A stretch of 64,000 nt of DNA from Crithidia fasciculata (GCA_000331325.2 CM003432.1:1007501-1071500); one strand, 5' to 3'; shown: positions 54,201 to 64,000, counted from the first letter of the stretch. Program-made: numbers and translations. The notes: generated by a model not told the origin, from the letters alone.

Positions 54201-56257
54201 GCTTCCCTACCTCTTTTTCATGAAGGCAAAATGAAGCCGTGGTGACTGTGTATACTGGGCTGTGCTGCCGCTCGAACTGACGAAAAGAAAAACTCATTAG
54301 CTAGGGATCCTGCTTCTCTCACATGGGGGGCTTGTATCTTTCAGCCGCGATCTCATTAGCCAGAGCCAGGTGTGCCGCAAACTCTAGAAAAACATTCTTG
54401 TCTTCTTCCCACAGTTAGTTCGCGTCGTTTACCGATGCCTCCGGTAGAGGTAAAAAAAAAGCCTGACTCGGAACAATTACAAATGTGAGCTGCGGCATCA
54501 CATTCAAAACTCGAGACAGCGTCAAGACAGGAGCCCCCATTCAAGTCGCCAACTCCGTCAACTTGTTTTAAGGGTCCAAGCAAAGCGGTTATCACCACGC
54601 CAGGCGGCGCTGCGATTCACACTGTTTCTTTCGCCTCGAGATGGTTGCAGGTAGAAAGCCGCTTTGTGGCCGGCCGTCCAGCACAATTAGCACGCCACTG
54701 CCGTGCGCCGCGGCTGTGGGCTGTATGTTGTCGCAGGGTCTTGCAGCGTCGCGCGCATGCTTCATACCACGCCCCGCAGGTTTAACATCTTCCCGCCGGG
54801 CCTTCTGCCAAAATGCGTTTTCTAGGACGCCGCTGGGCTCTCCGTTAACACAACGCAGCAGGAGCAAGCTGCACCCGCGCCGCTGACGCAGCCTATTCCT
54901 CAGAGCGCCGGGTTATAGTACGCAGCAAAAACAAAACGCTGCAGATTCATGTAAGCACGCATCACACACTCTCCATCGAGCTACGCTCCTCGCAAAAGAC
55001 CTCTCGGAGCTTCTCTCCGATCCCATCTTTAAATACTATCTGGAGGTGTGGTGTTGAAGTGTGAAGCTCTTTGATGTTGCAATGCGTAGACACTTAATTA
55101 ACCGCTGGTCAAAACTGATTCTGCCGAGGGTGCTGCGACGGCGGAAAAGGGGTTGCAATATCGGATCATTATTCCCCGCCACCACATCCATTGCCAGCGG
55201 CTTAAGCGGTAGCTCGCTGCAGTGGCGCCCATTGTCCGCGCTAATACGAAACCCTCCTAGACATCGACTACAGCGATGCCGCCAATTTTTCAGCGGCCGT
55301 CATACTTGCCTCGACGTTACGAAGAACGCTTCTCAGACTTCCGAGCTCATCCCAAAGCCTTCCCATATTTTCCAGCCCCGAGACCGCACGCGCCTTGCTG
55401 TACAGCGGCTTCTTCTTTGTGGCAGAGAGTTTTGCGAGGCTTTCCATTATATGTCAGGCGTCAAGCAGGCGTTGATCTTCTGCAAGAACTTTTCTAGCGT
55501 CGTAGCGTGCGCAGCCGTGCTTTACACAGCTTTGATCTTTGCCAACGCCTGCGTCAGTTGCTTCTTTGTCTTGGCAGACTTTGTCTTAGTGCCCTGTGTA
55601 GATTCTTGTACCTGTGGATGCCATGTTTCTCTCCTACGCTCTGCCGAAAATACTGCTATGCTCGCCGTCAGGTGCTTCCAGTTGCGCGAGGGAATTTGCA
55701 TGAGCAGCAGTTTTTCTCTATTTCGCTCTTGTGTTTGGATTGGATGGTTTGGTTGCCACTGAAGCTTCTGCCGGACAGAACAAGTACTTTGAATGAAGAT
55801 AATACATAGAGTCTTATTTCACCGAGATTGTGGATATTGACTACACCGTGCTCACGAATCCCGTCAAAAGCAGAAGACACAAGCACGTGGCTGATTAAAT
55901 CACCATGGATTGTGACAGATGGAGTGGCCCATCTTGCGGCCGGGCGTGGAGAAAAATGCGCCAGATAAGGAGAGATGACCGGCTCGTGCACGCTCAGAGG
56001 GATTTGAGGAGACCACGTCACATTGTTTTCCTTAATTATTTTTTTTAGAGGAAAGCGGCGAGCACAGTAAAGAGACGCACAATCTCCGTCAGAAGTTTTA
56101 GTCCCATCACCTTGACATGCCAAGCAATGCACTTAAGCCACCTAAAAGGGGCCGTAACGAGGTCGCATAGGGAACATGGTTCCGATATCTGATTCACCTT
56201 ACGCTTAATAGATCAAGCCGCGTCCTCATCGCCACTGTTTCGCAGCAAAATTGCGCT

Positions 56258-57540
56258 TTAGTCCTGCGAGAAGTTGCACCACCTCCAACGGCTGTCGCAA
56301 TTTTGCGCTGCCCAGAAAAGTCGGTCAAAGTATGGTTGCTTGCCGAAACTTATTCTTGACAACTTAATCTGCCCGTGAAGAGTCAAGGGTTTCTTCTTCA
56401 GGAAGTCAAGTGAAGAAAGGTCAGGAACACAATTGCCACACAGCTGAAAGCGATGCTTGTGCCGATGCAATTTTAATTTCTGTTTAGAGACCATTGCACG
56501 TGTCAGGGGGAAGCAAAGTTCAATAAAACAGACTGGGACTGTTCTTGGCAAGGTGCGGTTACCTGTGGCTTCCGCTTCTACTGCGGCTATGTTGATGTCC
56601 TGAGTTTGAGGTAATCCTAGATGTGAATGCGCAAACAGCAGTCGTACTCTCCAGTCTCGCGTAGCTAAGAAGACTAGACAAGGCCAGATATTGATTTCAA
56701 CCTTGAAGCGCTGGCGAAATGACCCGTTACCTAGATAATGCAGAAGAGACTCGCTATCGGTAAAGTGCAAAAGTTCCCTCTGCTCTCTAAGTGCGGTTTC
56801 CGCTCCGAGCACAATAAATTGCTGTAAACACCCAGCGATGCAATACTCATCGCTCTGTAGCTGTAGGCTAAAAAGGCAAAGAGAACAAGTTTAGGCTGTA
56901 AACAAATGCTAAGGGGGGCTTTTCTTTCTCTTGGTCAAAGGCCTCTGGTGCGCGTGGTGGGCGTGGTGGAGGGATTCCACGTCCAGGCTGGGGCGAATGC
57001 TTGCTCTCTTCCACCAACCCGGTGGCAAAACTTCCTATGCCCGCCTTATTCGCTTGTGGACAAGGAAAAAAAGAAGGCTGGTCCGACAGTTTTCCAGGAT
57101 ATAATTGTGGCGTAAGGTGTGCGTTTCTCTACTCCTGGAGAGCATGGTGGGTGAGTCAAATCCGATTTGCGGGAGTAAGCGGGTGGCGGCGCAAGTCCTT
57201 TGGGAGGTTATGCAGCATCTCGCTAAAGATGCCATCAGGACCTGCAGGTTGCCTATTTGCAAGACAAGCTATGGCTGCGTTTCTTTCTTCCTCACGCAAA
57301 AGACTTCTAATCCCTCTTCCCTTCCGGCTCTCATTCAATTTGCTTTGATACTGCTCTCTTAGGAAAGCAAGGAAAATTTTCGCTTGCGCGACTGAAGAAG
57401 GTCTAAACTTAGACTCGCCATCTCCGAACTGAAACATAATTGACCTCATGCAAAGGGAGGCGGCTAGCTTTGGACTTCTGTGAATAGGAGAGGCGCTCGC
57501 AGAGTTGTTTCACCCGCAGAATGTAGTGTTAAACCTAAAA
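56258..57540 (-). mobile_element. Degenerate ingi/L1Tc-clade LINE remnant
   Basis: Two coding pieces in the same orientation. At 57156-57449 a frame ends with LREEERNAAIACLANRQPAG then PDGIFSEMLHNLP, the start of the reverse transcriptase domain of ingi-type elements (family form: PGKAPGPDGIHPEML). Downstream, at 56258-56812, a 184-residue frame resembles the RNase H and C-terminal part: LLHFTDSESLLHYLGNG, then IWPCLVFLATRDWRVRLLFAHSHLGLPQ, and a terminal CRWC-like RWRWC. The catalytic core of the reverse transcriptase between them is not recognisable, and I cannot identify the endonuclease upstream. Such dead relatives (DIREs) are common in trypanosomatid genomes and often lie at strand-switch regions. 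Confidence 0.7.
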
Positions 57541-59269
57541 ATGGTTCTCGTGGTTGGGACAGCAGAACTTAGCTCGCCGTAGAGGTGCTAGTCACGTGTA
57601 CTGCATAGAGGTGTTTAGTACTCGCCGGGGGTTGGCCGTGGCTCATTTCTTTTTCCCAATTCAAACAAGCCCGGCACTTTCTAGGTGTTGGCTAACTCGC
57701 TCGGGAGCGCTATCTCCTCCCGCGGTCCTTTGACTTCCTCGTCCGCGAGAAAAGCGATGCCTGCGATCAAACTGGTGGAAAGCCGCGCATCTGCGGCAGC
57801 AGTGGCCGCCCGCGCCGGGCTTTCGCGATAATAATTCTGCTTATTGCAAACTCGCCCCAGCTTGTCCTTGAGATTCGGGTTTTTGGACCTTATGCCAATG
57901 GTGGGTGAAAGACAACAAATTCACTTGCGCTTTTCGAGGCTATCGTCGATCTGTTCCTTTGCAGCCATCTTCACAATACGCTAGTAGGCCAGGTGCGTCG
58001 ATCTCGTTGCGGGCCGGCTCATGTTTTCTCACACGACAGGCTGCTTGCTGAGAGGCATCAGGTCGGCCGCCATTTCCTCTATCTTCTGCAAAATGACAAA
58101 GAAGCCTTTAGCGATGCAACGATTTTGTGCGCTACCTGTGGTTTCATGGGATAGAGAAAGGACGGTCTGTGGCGGAGGAAAGGGGGAAATGGGCTATGCG
58201 GAGCAGTGCTAGATGCGCTGCCGTTGAGCGCTGAAAGAGTGCGGCACGCTTCGTGATTGACGAACATCGCGCGCGGAGGCGTGTTCGCCATATTTGGCCG
58301 CCGGCCATTTCCTTTCAGCTGCAAAAGCTGCGGGCATGAGGGTTGGGGAAGATACTCTGCAAGCCTTGAAATTAGTAGGGGGTTTGTGGCGGAGAGTAGC
58401 GCTGTTACAGCGCCAGTTTTCCTACAAAAGCAGAGCGCACCACGTAGAGACGGCCCTGAGTATCGGAAAAGAACCAAAGAAAAAACCCGCTTTAGGGTAG
58501 TGCTTTTTCTTCCCCCCCGGCCACCTTTTGTCGCGGTCACGAGGTTGAAATTACTCTTAAATCCAATCTTTCTTTGTGCGTGCCTCTTCCGCTTCGTGAC
58601 GTGTTTTCCACTCTTGGTGTGTTTTCGGAGCAGCCAAGGGTTTGGGCAGTGAGACACTATTTCTGTGAGACTGGTGTCAAATAATTACAAGTTAGGAAGC
58701 TGAGTCCTGATTGAACACTCGTGTGGCAGACTGCAGTGTTTTGCCCGGTTTGCCGGCCGCCATCACAGCTTCGTTCAAGTTGGCCGCCGGGGCGAAAATT
58801 AGAGCAGGTTTATGAACAAAGCGTCTCGCACCGGTAAACTTTTTTTTTTTTTTGATAGGTTGACAAGCGTTTTGTAAAGCTGATTCTCCGAGTTTTTGGT
58901 GTATTTCCGCGCCTTTTGCTACGTAGTGTGACATCTTGTGTATCACGAAGTACAGTGATTTTCCGTTTATTCTTCCGCGAGTTGTGTTCGCGTGTATGAG
59001 TCAGGAAAGCCAAACATAAGTTGGTAGTCTTCTGAATTTTTGGTAAGAAAGGAAAGGGGTGAGAATATGCAATCGCATTGGCTTCCGTGTCATTTGCATT
59101 GTGTCCCACGCTACCTGGAAAAGAGCTTTTCTTTTATGTTGTACTCAATGTGATAGAATCCCTCCGGTCTGCCAGGGCAAAGGTCGTGCACGATTTGCGG
59201 CATTCTTTTAACATCTTTCCCGTCTTTCTCGCATCTCTATTTCTTTTCTTCACCTCGTCATTTCTTTCG

Positions 59270-59295
59270 ACGCCATTGCCTTGATCTGGTAGAAG
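59270..59295 (+). promoter_or_regulatory. Putative spliced-leader acceptor of first plus-strand gene
   Basis: A long pyrimidine tract (about 59,213-59,265) is followed by the first AG near 59,291. The ATG at 59326 is the next in-frame start, giving a 5' UTR of about 35 nt. Inferred from sequence only. Confidence 0.5.
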
Positions 59296-59325
59296 CAATA
59301 GAAGCTCCGTTTCTCGTGGTTCCGA

Positions 59326-60090
59326 ATGCCTTCAGTGTCCGCCGATGCTCAAGTGATCGCGGCGGAGCAAGTACGCGACTCGCAATCGGTTCTTGATGCT
59401 GTGCTTTCTACAGGCGAAGTGAAGCGCTACAGCGCCGCGAATCCATTTCTGCTGAGGGCGGTTTTCTGCGGCCGAAAAAAAGGAGTTAGTTTTAGCGTTA
59501 CTCTCGAGAGGGTTGTAGGCGAGGCCAAATTGGAGAGCGACACAGCAAACCCTTTCCATGACGATCAGGATGAAGGCCAGATTGGCGTTTTAGCTGTCGA
59601 TTACGGTGAGTACTTTATTCTGGTGGTGGACGGCCCGGAAAGCTACGTCTTTGGCTTCGCTGAAAAGGTGAACGCCTTGCCATTTGTGGATTCTGCGAGC
59701 GTGCGGGTGCTCTATCTCGACGACGACATCGTGAAGACTGCATGCACCGGTGTGACCATAATCGACAAAGTTCCTCCATCGGTTCTCACGGTAGGCGCTG
59801 GAGAGCGGAGCGCTGATGAGGTGTCCGAATTTGTGATTCACGACGTCACCTCAGCAATCGAGCTTGCCACACAGGCGAGTAGTCAAGCTGCTCGAATGAA
59901 GACAGTCTTTACTGACAACGCCAAGATCAACTTTCCAAAACTCTTCCCGAGGGTTGAGTTAATTCTTGCGTACATTAAAAGCGACAGCTTTTTTACCATG
60001 GCGGAGTTCATCGCCAATTTCTGCAGGCCGGCAACTCTTACACGGGAGGTGGAAATCACGCAGCCCGCCGAGGATCCGCTTTCTTACTGA
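59326..60090 (+). CDS. Unidentified 254-residue protein, first gene of plus-strand polycistron
   Basis: ATG at 59326 after a strong pyrimidine tract. The protein is acidic, with an alternating strand-like first two thirds (FLLRAVFCGRKKGVSFSVTL, EYFILVVDGPESYVFGFAEK, ASVRVLYLDDDIVKTACTG) and a helical C-terminal third (EFVIHDVTSAIELATQASSQ, then KLFPRVELILAYIKSDSFF). No signal peptide or membrane segment. Codon use and composition look like a genuine gene. I recognise no family. Confidence 0.8.
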   Translation: MPSVSADAQVIAAEQVRDSQSVLDAVLSTGEVKRYSAANPFLLRAVFCGRKKGVSFSVTLERVVGEAKLESDTANPFHDDQDEGQIGVLAVDYGEYFILVVDGPESYVFGFAEKVNALPFVDSASVRVLYLDDDIVKTACTGVTIIDKVPPSVLTVGAGERSADEVSEFVIHDVTSAIELATQASSQAARMKTVFTDNAKINFPKLFPRVELILAYIKSDSFFTMAEFIANFCRPATLTREVEITQPAEDPLSY

Positions 60091-60543
60091 TGTACAGCAA
60101 CCGCTTTTCTTTCCCTTTTCTATTTGTGTTGAGTATTCGAAGCGTCTTTTGCGATGTAAAAAAAAGAAATGAGAAGCGATTGAAAGAACAACTAAGTGTG
60201 AGCTTAAAGGCGTGCTATCAGCAGGTGGTACCGCAGCGTACGAAGATCAAGCTGATTTCTCTTTTGATTCTCAGGCTCGACGGCCGTCTTTCACTAAAGC
60301 TGCGTTGCACTTCCTCTGAGGGGAATAAGAGGCTGAAGTTGCGAGTTTAATGCGTGTTTATCACTTTTAAGCGAGAAGGGTGACTTTGTCTTGCCAGCGT
60401 TGTCGGTCTCCATTGAAATTCTCATCACTCCTTTGCTCATTTTCTACTTCAAAGCGACTTACTTTCAGGCAACCAGGCTCGCACTCTTTATCCTTTCAAA
60501 AATTTGACCTTAAATCACAGTTTGCGCTGTCGAACACTTCTCT
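60091..60543. other. Intergenic region
   Basis: About 450 bp with T-rich tracts (60,095-60,125 and 60,425-60,460) suited to trans-splicing of the cyclophilin gene. No gene. Confidence 0.5.
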
Positions 60544-61143
60544 ATGAAGATGCCTAACCGGAAGGCGGCTGCGAAAGCCAAGTCGCACAGCGCGGAGGCG
60601 ATTGATGTCAACTTCCAGAACTGCCTGCTACGGGTTAACAATGGAGGCAACGTATACGGTATGCTTGTGGTGCAGCTCGACAGCGGGCGTGTGCCAAAGG
60701 CGTGCGAGTTAATTGCGCAGAACATCCCATCTACCACTTCCAATGATAAAAACAAGTCGAAACAAGGCTTCTACAAAAACTCGCGATTTTCTCGGTCGTT
60801 GAAAGAGGGGATCCAAACGGGAGAGGTGAATCCTCCACCGAAGAGTGTTCTAGTCTCGGAGCTGGAAGGAGAGCTGGGTCGCATCCCGCACAGCTTTGGC
60901 ACCGTCTCCCTGTGTCGCACATCCAGCGCCTTCGACGGCTCGCAGTTTTTCATTTGCCTCACGAACGATCCTGCTGAGCTGGAGCACATGAACCGGAAGC
61001 ACGTCGTTTTCGGGCGAGTTGCCGAGGGACTCGAAGTGCTGTCGAGCCTTCAAGAAGACATTCAGCCATATGTGGGAGAAATGGGTGCAGTGAGTCCTGA
61101 GTGCCCCTACGTCATGGCAGAGCTCGTCTTTGCGTCTATGTAA
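60544..61143 (+). CDS. Divergent cyclophilin-type peptidyl-prolyl isomerase
   Basis: A 199-residue single-domain cyclophilin. The ATG at 60544 is followed by a second Met two codons on. Recognisable core: MLVVQLDSGRVPKACELIAQ, the catalytic-loop region RFSRSLKEGIQTGEV, then SLCRTSSAFDGSQFFICLTN and KHVVFGRVAEGLEVLSSL. The active-site arginine equivalent (FSR for FHR) and the FFIC phenylalanine and KHVVFG histidine are kept. Positions equivalent to human CypA Phe60, Met61, Gln63 and Trp121 appear changed, so activity and cyclosporin binding may be weak. The basic N terminus (KMPNRKAAAKAKSH) could direct it to the nucleus or simply be an extension. Confidence 0.88.
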   Translation: MKMPNRKAAAKAKSHSAEAIDVNFQNCLLRVNNGGNVYGMLVVQLDSGRVPKACELIAQNIPSTTSNDKNKSKQGFYKNSRFSRSLKEGIQTGEVNPPPKSVLVSELEGELGRIPHSFGTVSLCRTSSAFDGSQFFICLTNDPAELEHMNRKHVVFGRVAEGLEVLSSLQEDIQPYVGEMGAVSPECPYVMAELVFASM

Positions 61144-61535
61144 TTTAGTGCCGCTCAAAAGAAGAAGTCTTTGTAGCTATACAAATTCGAGAAGAGAGAA
61201 GTTGTGAGCTGATTTTTTTATATACTTAAGAGCAGCACCTACGCTTCATCTATCTTGTACCCGCTAGTGGTTAAACTGGCTCCGGTACTTTGATGACCGC
61301 GCGGCGTCTTAGTCGGCTGAAGTGATGCAGAGAAGGACAAGGCTGAAAAGTTTACTACGCTTTTTCTCCCTTCTCCTGCTTCTATTTCGTGCTTCGAATT
61401 CACGGCTTTAGGCTTAGCGTCACTCATCTTCCGTTCTCTTCTCGGCCCCTCATCTCTAGTCTTCTCTTTGTAAGCTTTCAATTGGCACTGCTGCACCCCT
61501 TTCCCAAAACTACAATAGAAAACGAAAAAGTCAAG
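61144..61535. other. Intergenic region
   Basis: About 390 bp with CT-rich tracts (61,368-61,390 and 61,425-61,475). No gene; the open frame reaching back to 61389 is 5' UTR. Confidence 0.5.
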
Positions 61536-62132
61536 ATGGACTCAAAAAGTAGAAGCAGCCAGGTCAGCGAAGCAGCGGCATCTGCGCTAACTCTCGAAGC
61601 GATTCTGCAAATCTGTACAGACAGAGTGAAGGAAACAGACAGCGCAGAAGAGAGGCTTGCGGCAGAGTGCGAAAAGAGTCAGCTTCTCGAACGTCAAGGG
61701 ATAATTGTGGGCTTGCGTCTTACAGAGCGCCTTCTGTATCGAGAGCCCTTCTTCAACGGCACGCCGACCGAGATTGCGCGGTTTGTGGGATACACGATGT
61801 GGAAGGTTGTGTTTGGGAAGAAAGTCGACTCCATCAAGTCTATTGACAATGTGTACCACCTCAGCGATCATGATTTTCGGTGGCTGCAAGGGTTTCCAAA
61901 GCTCAAGGAGATGGATCGGGTCCAGACCCTCGCCACCTCCGACGAGGGGGAGGATTCGAAGGACAACGATGCAGAAGAGATGGCGGGGCCTGTCTCACAC
62001 AGGGACGTTCTCTTCTACACCGTTGGCCTCCTTAAGGGAGCTACACATCCGCTTATCGGCCAAAATAGCCTGACGATCAGCGGGACGCACACAAAAGAGG
62101 GTGAGACGTTTTTTGTCCTGGATTTCCGCTAA
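61536..62132 (+). CDS. TRAPP complex subunit, TRAPPC6/Trs33-like
   Basis: About 198 residues from the ATG at 61536 (MDSKSRSSQVSEA). The frame is open further upstream, but that part is Leu/Phe/Ser-rich noncoding-type sequence containing pyrimidine tracts. The core GIIVGLRLTERLLYREPFFN, then FVGYTMWKVVFGKKVDSIKS and VYHLSDHDFRWL, follows the Bet3-superfamily fold as in TRAPPC6 (Trs33), and the C terminus ends in GETFFVLDFR. A low-complexity acidic insertion (SDEGEDSKDNDAEE) interrupts the domain. TRAPP tethers vesicles and activates Rab GTPases in ER-Golgi transport. Confidence 0.8.
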   Translation: MDSKSRSSQVSEAAASALTLEAILQICTDRVKETDSAEERLAAECEKSQLLERQGIIVGLRLTERLLYREPFFNGTPTEIARFVGYTMWKVVFGKKVDSIKSIDNVYHLSDHDFRWLQGFPKLKEMDRVQTLATSDEGEDSKDNDAEEMAGPVSHRDVLFYTVGLLKGATHPLIGQNSLTISGTHTKEGETFFVLDFR

Positions 62133-62538
62133 ATTGTGTCGCTGTACGGTCTGTGTTTGTATTGTCTGGTAACTTTTGTTGTCTTAGTAAGCGCAGTTGT
62201 TAACACCCGTGAAGCGTCGCACGTCAATTGCCCTTCAGTAAGATGTGGTGAGAAGGTTTTATGGGCACCTCCTTAAAACGGAAGAGGCATTCTTTATTTC
62301 ATTCACAAGTGTTCCGATAAAGTGCTGAATCTGCGTTCTCCGATCTCGAATTCTTCTCTTCCACGCCTTTCCTCTTTCTTTCGAACTTTGTCTCCATCTC
62401 CTCGTGCCCTAAACCCCTTTCTCTCTTTGGCGCTTTGTCACTAATTGATCACTAGCATAAGGTTCCCGCGCTCTCCGCTTCTACGTATCTCGTAGCATCG
62501 CTCTAGCAGAAAAAAAATTAACAAGCAGCTCTCCATCA
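62133..62538. other. Intergenic region
   Basis: About 400 bp with a long CT-rich stretch (62,335-62,420), probably the acceptor signal for the next gene. Nothing else. Confidence 0.5.
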
Positions 62539-62814
62539 ATGTTTCGTAGTGTCAAGGCAAGTCGCGTGTGCGCCGTCAGCGCAACCGCTTGGATGCAGCG
62601 CCGTGCAGCATCGTTGCAGTCGGAGAAGCCGTGCGCGACGCTTGCTGACAAAATTGTGCGTGGACGGATGAAGTCTACGTACTACACCCATCCTAGCTAC
62701 GTGATGTCGCGCGACAAGATGCTTCACACGATCTGGGTAGACGTTGGCATCTTCAACACGTGTGCGTATATTCTCTTCCCGTTTTTCATTATCGCCTACT
62801 TTTTCAAGGCATAG
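62539..62814 (+). CDS. Small mitochondrial membrane protein, unidentified
   Basis: A 91-residue frame from an ATG (62539), 3' of a pyrimidine-rich tract. The N terminus is basic with Ser/Ala/Arg (MFRSVKASRVCAVSATAWMQ RR...) and looks like a mitochondrial presequence. Then comes a soluble segment (YYTHPSYVMSRDKMLHTIWV) and one C-terminal transmembrane helix (TCAYILFPFFIIAYFF). This architecture is common among small subunits of the respiratory complexes, but I cannot name one. The strand agrees with its neighbours. Confidence 0.7.
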   Translation: MFRSVKASRVCAVSATAWMQRRAASLQSEKPCATLADKIVRGRMKSTYYTHPSYVMSRDKMLHTIWVDVGIFNTCAYILFPFFIIAYFFKA

Positions 62815-63360
62815 TCGAGAATGTCTGAGTTTTCTTTTCTGGTTTTTCTTATTTCGAATTCTTTGCAGAAGGTGATTGGCGGCATTTATTCACCCATGTG
62901 AACCTTAGTTTAGTTAGTCGTTTTACAGTTTCAATTTCACCCGAGCGTCCTAGTACAGCTTTTAGCTCTCTCTGTTCTCTTCACTACCTGTTGCCTTGTA
63001 GGAAACGTCAAAGTAACCGCAAATATACAAACAAAGATAGTCTTCGAACCACGAGGAAGTATTAGTTGTAGAGAGCACACCTGTCGACACTTTCTGTTCT
63101 TGCGGGCTCTGCAGCACGTATCTCGTGCCGCAGCCGTAGGTGTGCACCGCTCAAGGTGCAGCGGCGTAGCAGACGCCTCCTCAGTTTCACTATCCTGTTT
63201 CTCCGATCGAAGGTGCGCTGTCGTGCGCGTTTAGCTTGCGAGGTCGGTTGCGCAGCTTCTATCACTTTTCTTCCCCTCCTTGTCACTCCTTCTCTCTCAC
63301 GTGAACACACAATGAACAAAATTCCAGCAGCAAGTGAGTGTTTGTGTGAATGAAGCGCAG
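62815..63360. other. Intergenic region
   Basis: About 545 bp. A strong tract TTTTCTTCCCCTCCTTGTCA (about 63,266-63,285) followed by AG near 63,326 should be the acceptor of the downstream gene. A short frame with an ATG at 63312 is closed at once. No gene. Confidence 0.5.
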
Positions 63361-64000
63361 ATGAGGCGCTGCTGCTTTTTGCGACTTCATGCCTCACCCT
63401 CCTTCCGATGCAGCAGCGGCGTCAGAGGAACTCTGTTTTGCTTGCCATCTTTGATGGACGCGAAGTCGTTTGCCCGCTTTGTCAATCGACAGGGTAAACG
63501 GCTTGAAAAACTAGTGTGCGATGCAAAATTAGCGGAAGGGCATCACTTGCGTTCGCAGGCGTTCGACGAGCTTGCACGAAGCCAATCCCGCGAGCTCTGC
63601 CTACCGCTGACGTCGATGACGCGGGACGATGTAGAGCACATCATCACAGACAAGTACAACCTGACTGACAAGCGCGTCGTCACGTGCTTGGTCCCGTACC
63701 AGCTTGGCGCAAACATTCTACTTTCTCGTCTGCCCCCTACAATTCGTAAAGAGGCTGTTGCAGAGCTCAAAGAGGAAGAGTCGAGGCGGCAGCAAAAACT
63801 GGCGATCGGGGTGAACAAGTGGATTCAGTGGTGCGACGCCGATGTGTATGTGTCCACTGGCTTGCGGTACATTCAGCGCGTTAGCCGGCGGCTGCAGCGA
63901 CGCATTCCCGTCTTCGCCATTTTGGGGCACGTAGGCCACGGAAAGACCGCCCTCTTGGATGCTCTCCAAGACACCCGCATCGGCGATGAAGAGCCTCATC
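63361..64000 (+). CDS. Mitochondrial translation initiation factor IF-2, 5' part (cut by window end)
   Basis: First in-frame ATG at 63361, downstream of the presumed spliced-leader acceptor; about 213 codons are visible and the frame is still open at 64000. The N terminus MRRCCFLRLHASPSFRCSSG is a good mitochondrial presequence. A linker with charged helices (ELKEEESRRQQKLAIGVNKW) follows. The G1 motif is VFAILGHVGHGKTALLDALQ then DTRIGDEE, as in bacterial and mitochondrial IF-2 (normal form GHVDHGKT). The Asp of the P-loop is replaced by Gly. The gene would bring the initiator tRNA to the mitoribosome. Other translational GTPases are less likely because of the LLDALQDTRI context. Confidence 0.85.
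   Translation, partial: MRRCCFLRLHASPSFRCSSGVRGTLFCLPSLMDAKSFARFVNRQGKRLEKLVCDAKLAEGHHLRSQAFDELARSQSRELCLPLTSMTRDDVEHIITDKYNLTDKRVVTCLVPYQLGANILLSRLPPTIRKEAVAELKEEESRRQQKLAIGVNKWIQWCDADVYVSTGLRYIQRVSRRLQRRIPVFAILGHVGHGKTALLDALQDTRIGDEEPH

Larger units (their letters stand above)
50383..59325. other. Divergent strand-switch region, presumed bidirectional transcription start
   Basis: Genes to the left are all on the minus strand and genes to the right all on the plus strand, so transcription diverges from this 9 kb. I see no host gene in it. Composition changes along it: A/T-rich and T/A homopolymers to about 51.2 kb, then mixed sequence with many short frames, then LINE remnants near 56-57.5 kb. 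A G8-T-G6 run at about 51,263-51,277 (plus strand) is notable because long G tracts mark RNA polymerase II start regions in Trypanosoma brucei. No tRNA or 5S gene was found by eye. Confidence 0.7.

Noticed and set aside
55061-55762. Plus-strand 233-codon frame in the strand-switch region
   Set aside because: Cys/Phe/Ser-rich with no recognisable domain and no clear upstream splice signal. It may be decayed sequence; not supported as a gene.
58079-58657. Minus-strand 192-codon frame as the endonuclease of the LINE
   Set aside because: Position and strand would fit, but no endonuclease motif is recognisable, so the element was not extended that far.

Overview
The window is nuclear DNA of a trypanosomatid (kinetoplastid protist). 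All genes are intronless. They lie in two long head-to-tail, single-strand blocks separated by noncoding DNA rich in pyrimidine tracts, which is typical of trans-spliced polycistronic transcription. Many products are mitochondrial or conserved eukaryotic housekeeping proteins. I cannot name the genus from the sequence.

Layout. From 1 to about 50.4 kb every gene is on the minus strand and is read leftward. In transcription order these are a transportin-like karyopherin, a YME1-type mitochondrial i-AAA protease, a ~1,440-residue protein with a mitochondrial-type N terminus, a POC5-like centriole protein, a pentapeptide-repeat protein, an exportin-5-like karyopherin, a metallophosphoesterase, the pyruvate dehydrogenase E2 subunit, a Rossmann-fold protein of the HTATIP2/TIP30 type, a TRM9-type tRNA methyltransferase, a PCID2/Thp1 homologue and a large unidentified protein cut by the window edge. 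From 59.3 kb onward the genes are on the plus strand: an unidentified protein, a divergent cyclophilin, a TRAPPC6-like TRAPP subunit, a small membrane protein and the start of a mitochondrial initiation factor 2. The 9 kb between the blocks (50.4-59.3 kb) is a divergent strand-switch region, where transcription should start in both directions. It holds remnants of an ingi/L1Tc-clade LINE.

The main discovery is at 6.5-18.5 kb, inside the minus-strand block. About eleven head-to-tail copies of a ~1.08 kb unit fill 12 kb with no credible protein gene. Read on the minus strand, each unit contains candidate box C/D snoRNAs. The best family occurs twice per unit (22 copies). It has a GTGATGA C box, a CTGA D box and a terminal stem, plus two antisense stretches that match neighbouring 11-nt segments at the 5' end of trypanosomatid SSU rRNA. 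One of the predicted sites is the position methylated by yeast snR74 and human U27. Two or three further C/D-like elements per unit have no target that I recognise. The array is therefore best read as a tandem snoRNA gene cluster expressed from the same polycistron as the flanking protein genes.

Two host genes (the left-edge gene and PCID2) each need one reading-frame change to give a full protein. The outer array copies carry many one-base indels. Together these suggest residual indel errors in the assembly, although real decay cannot be excluded.
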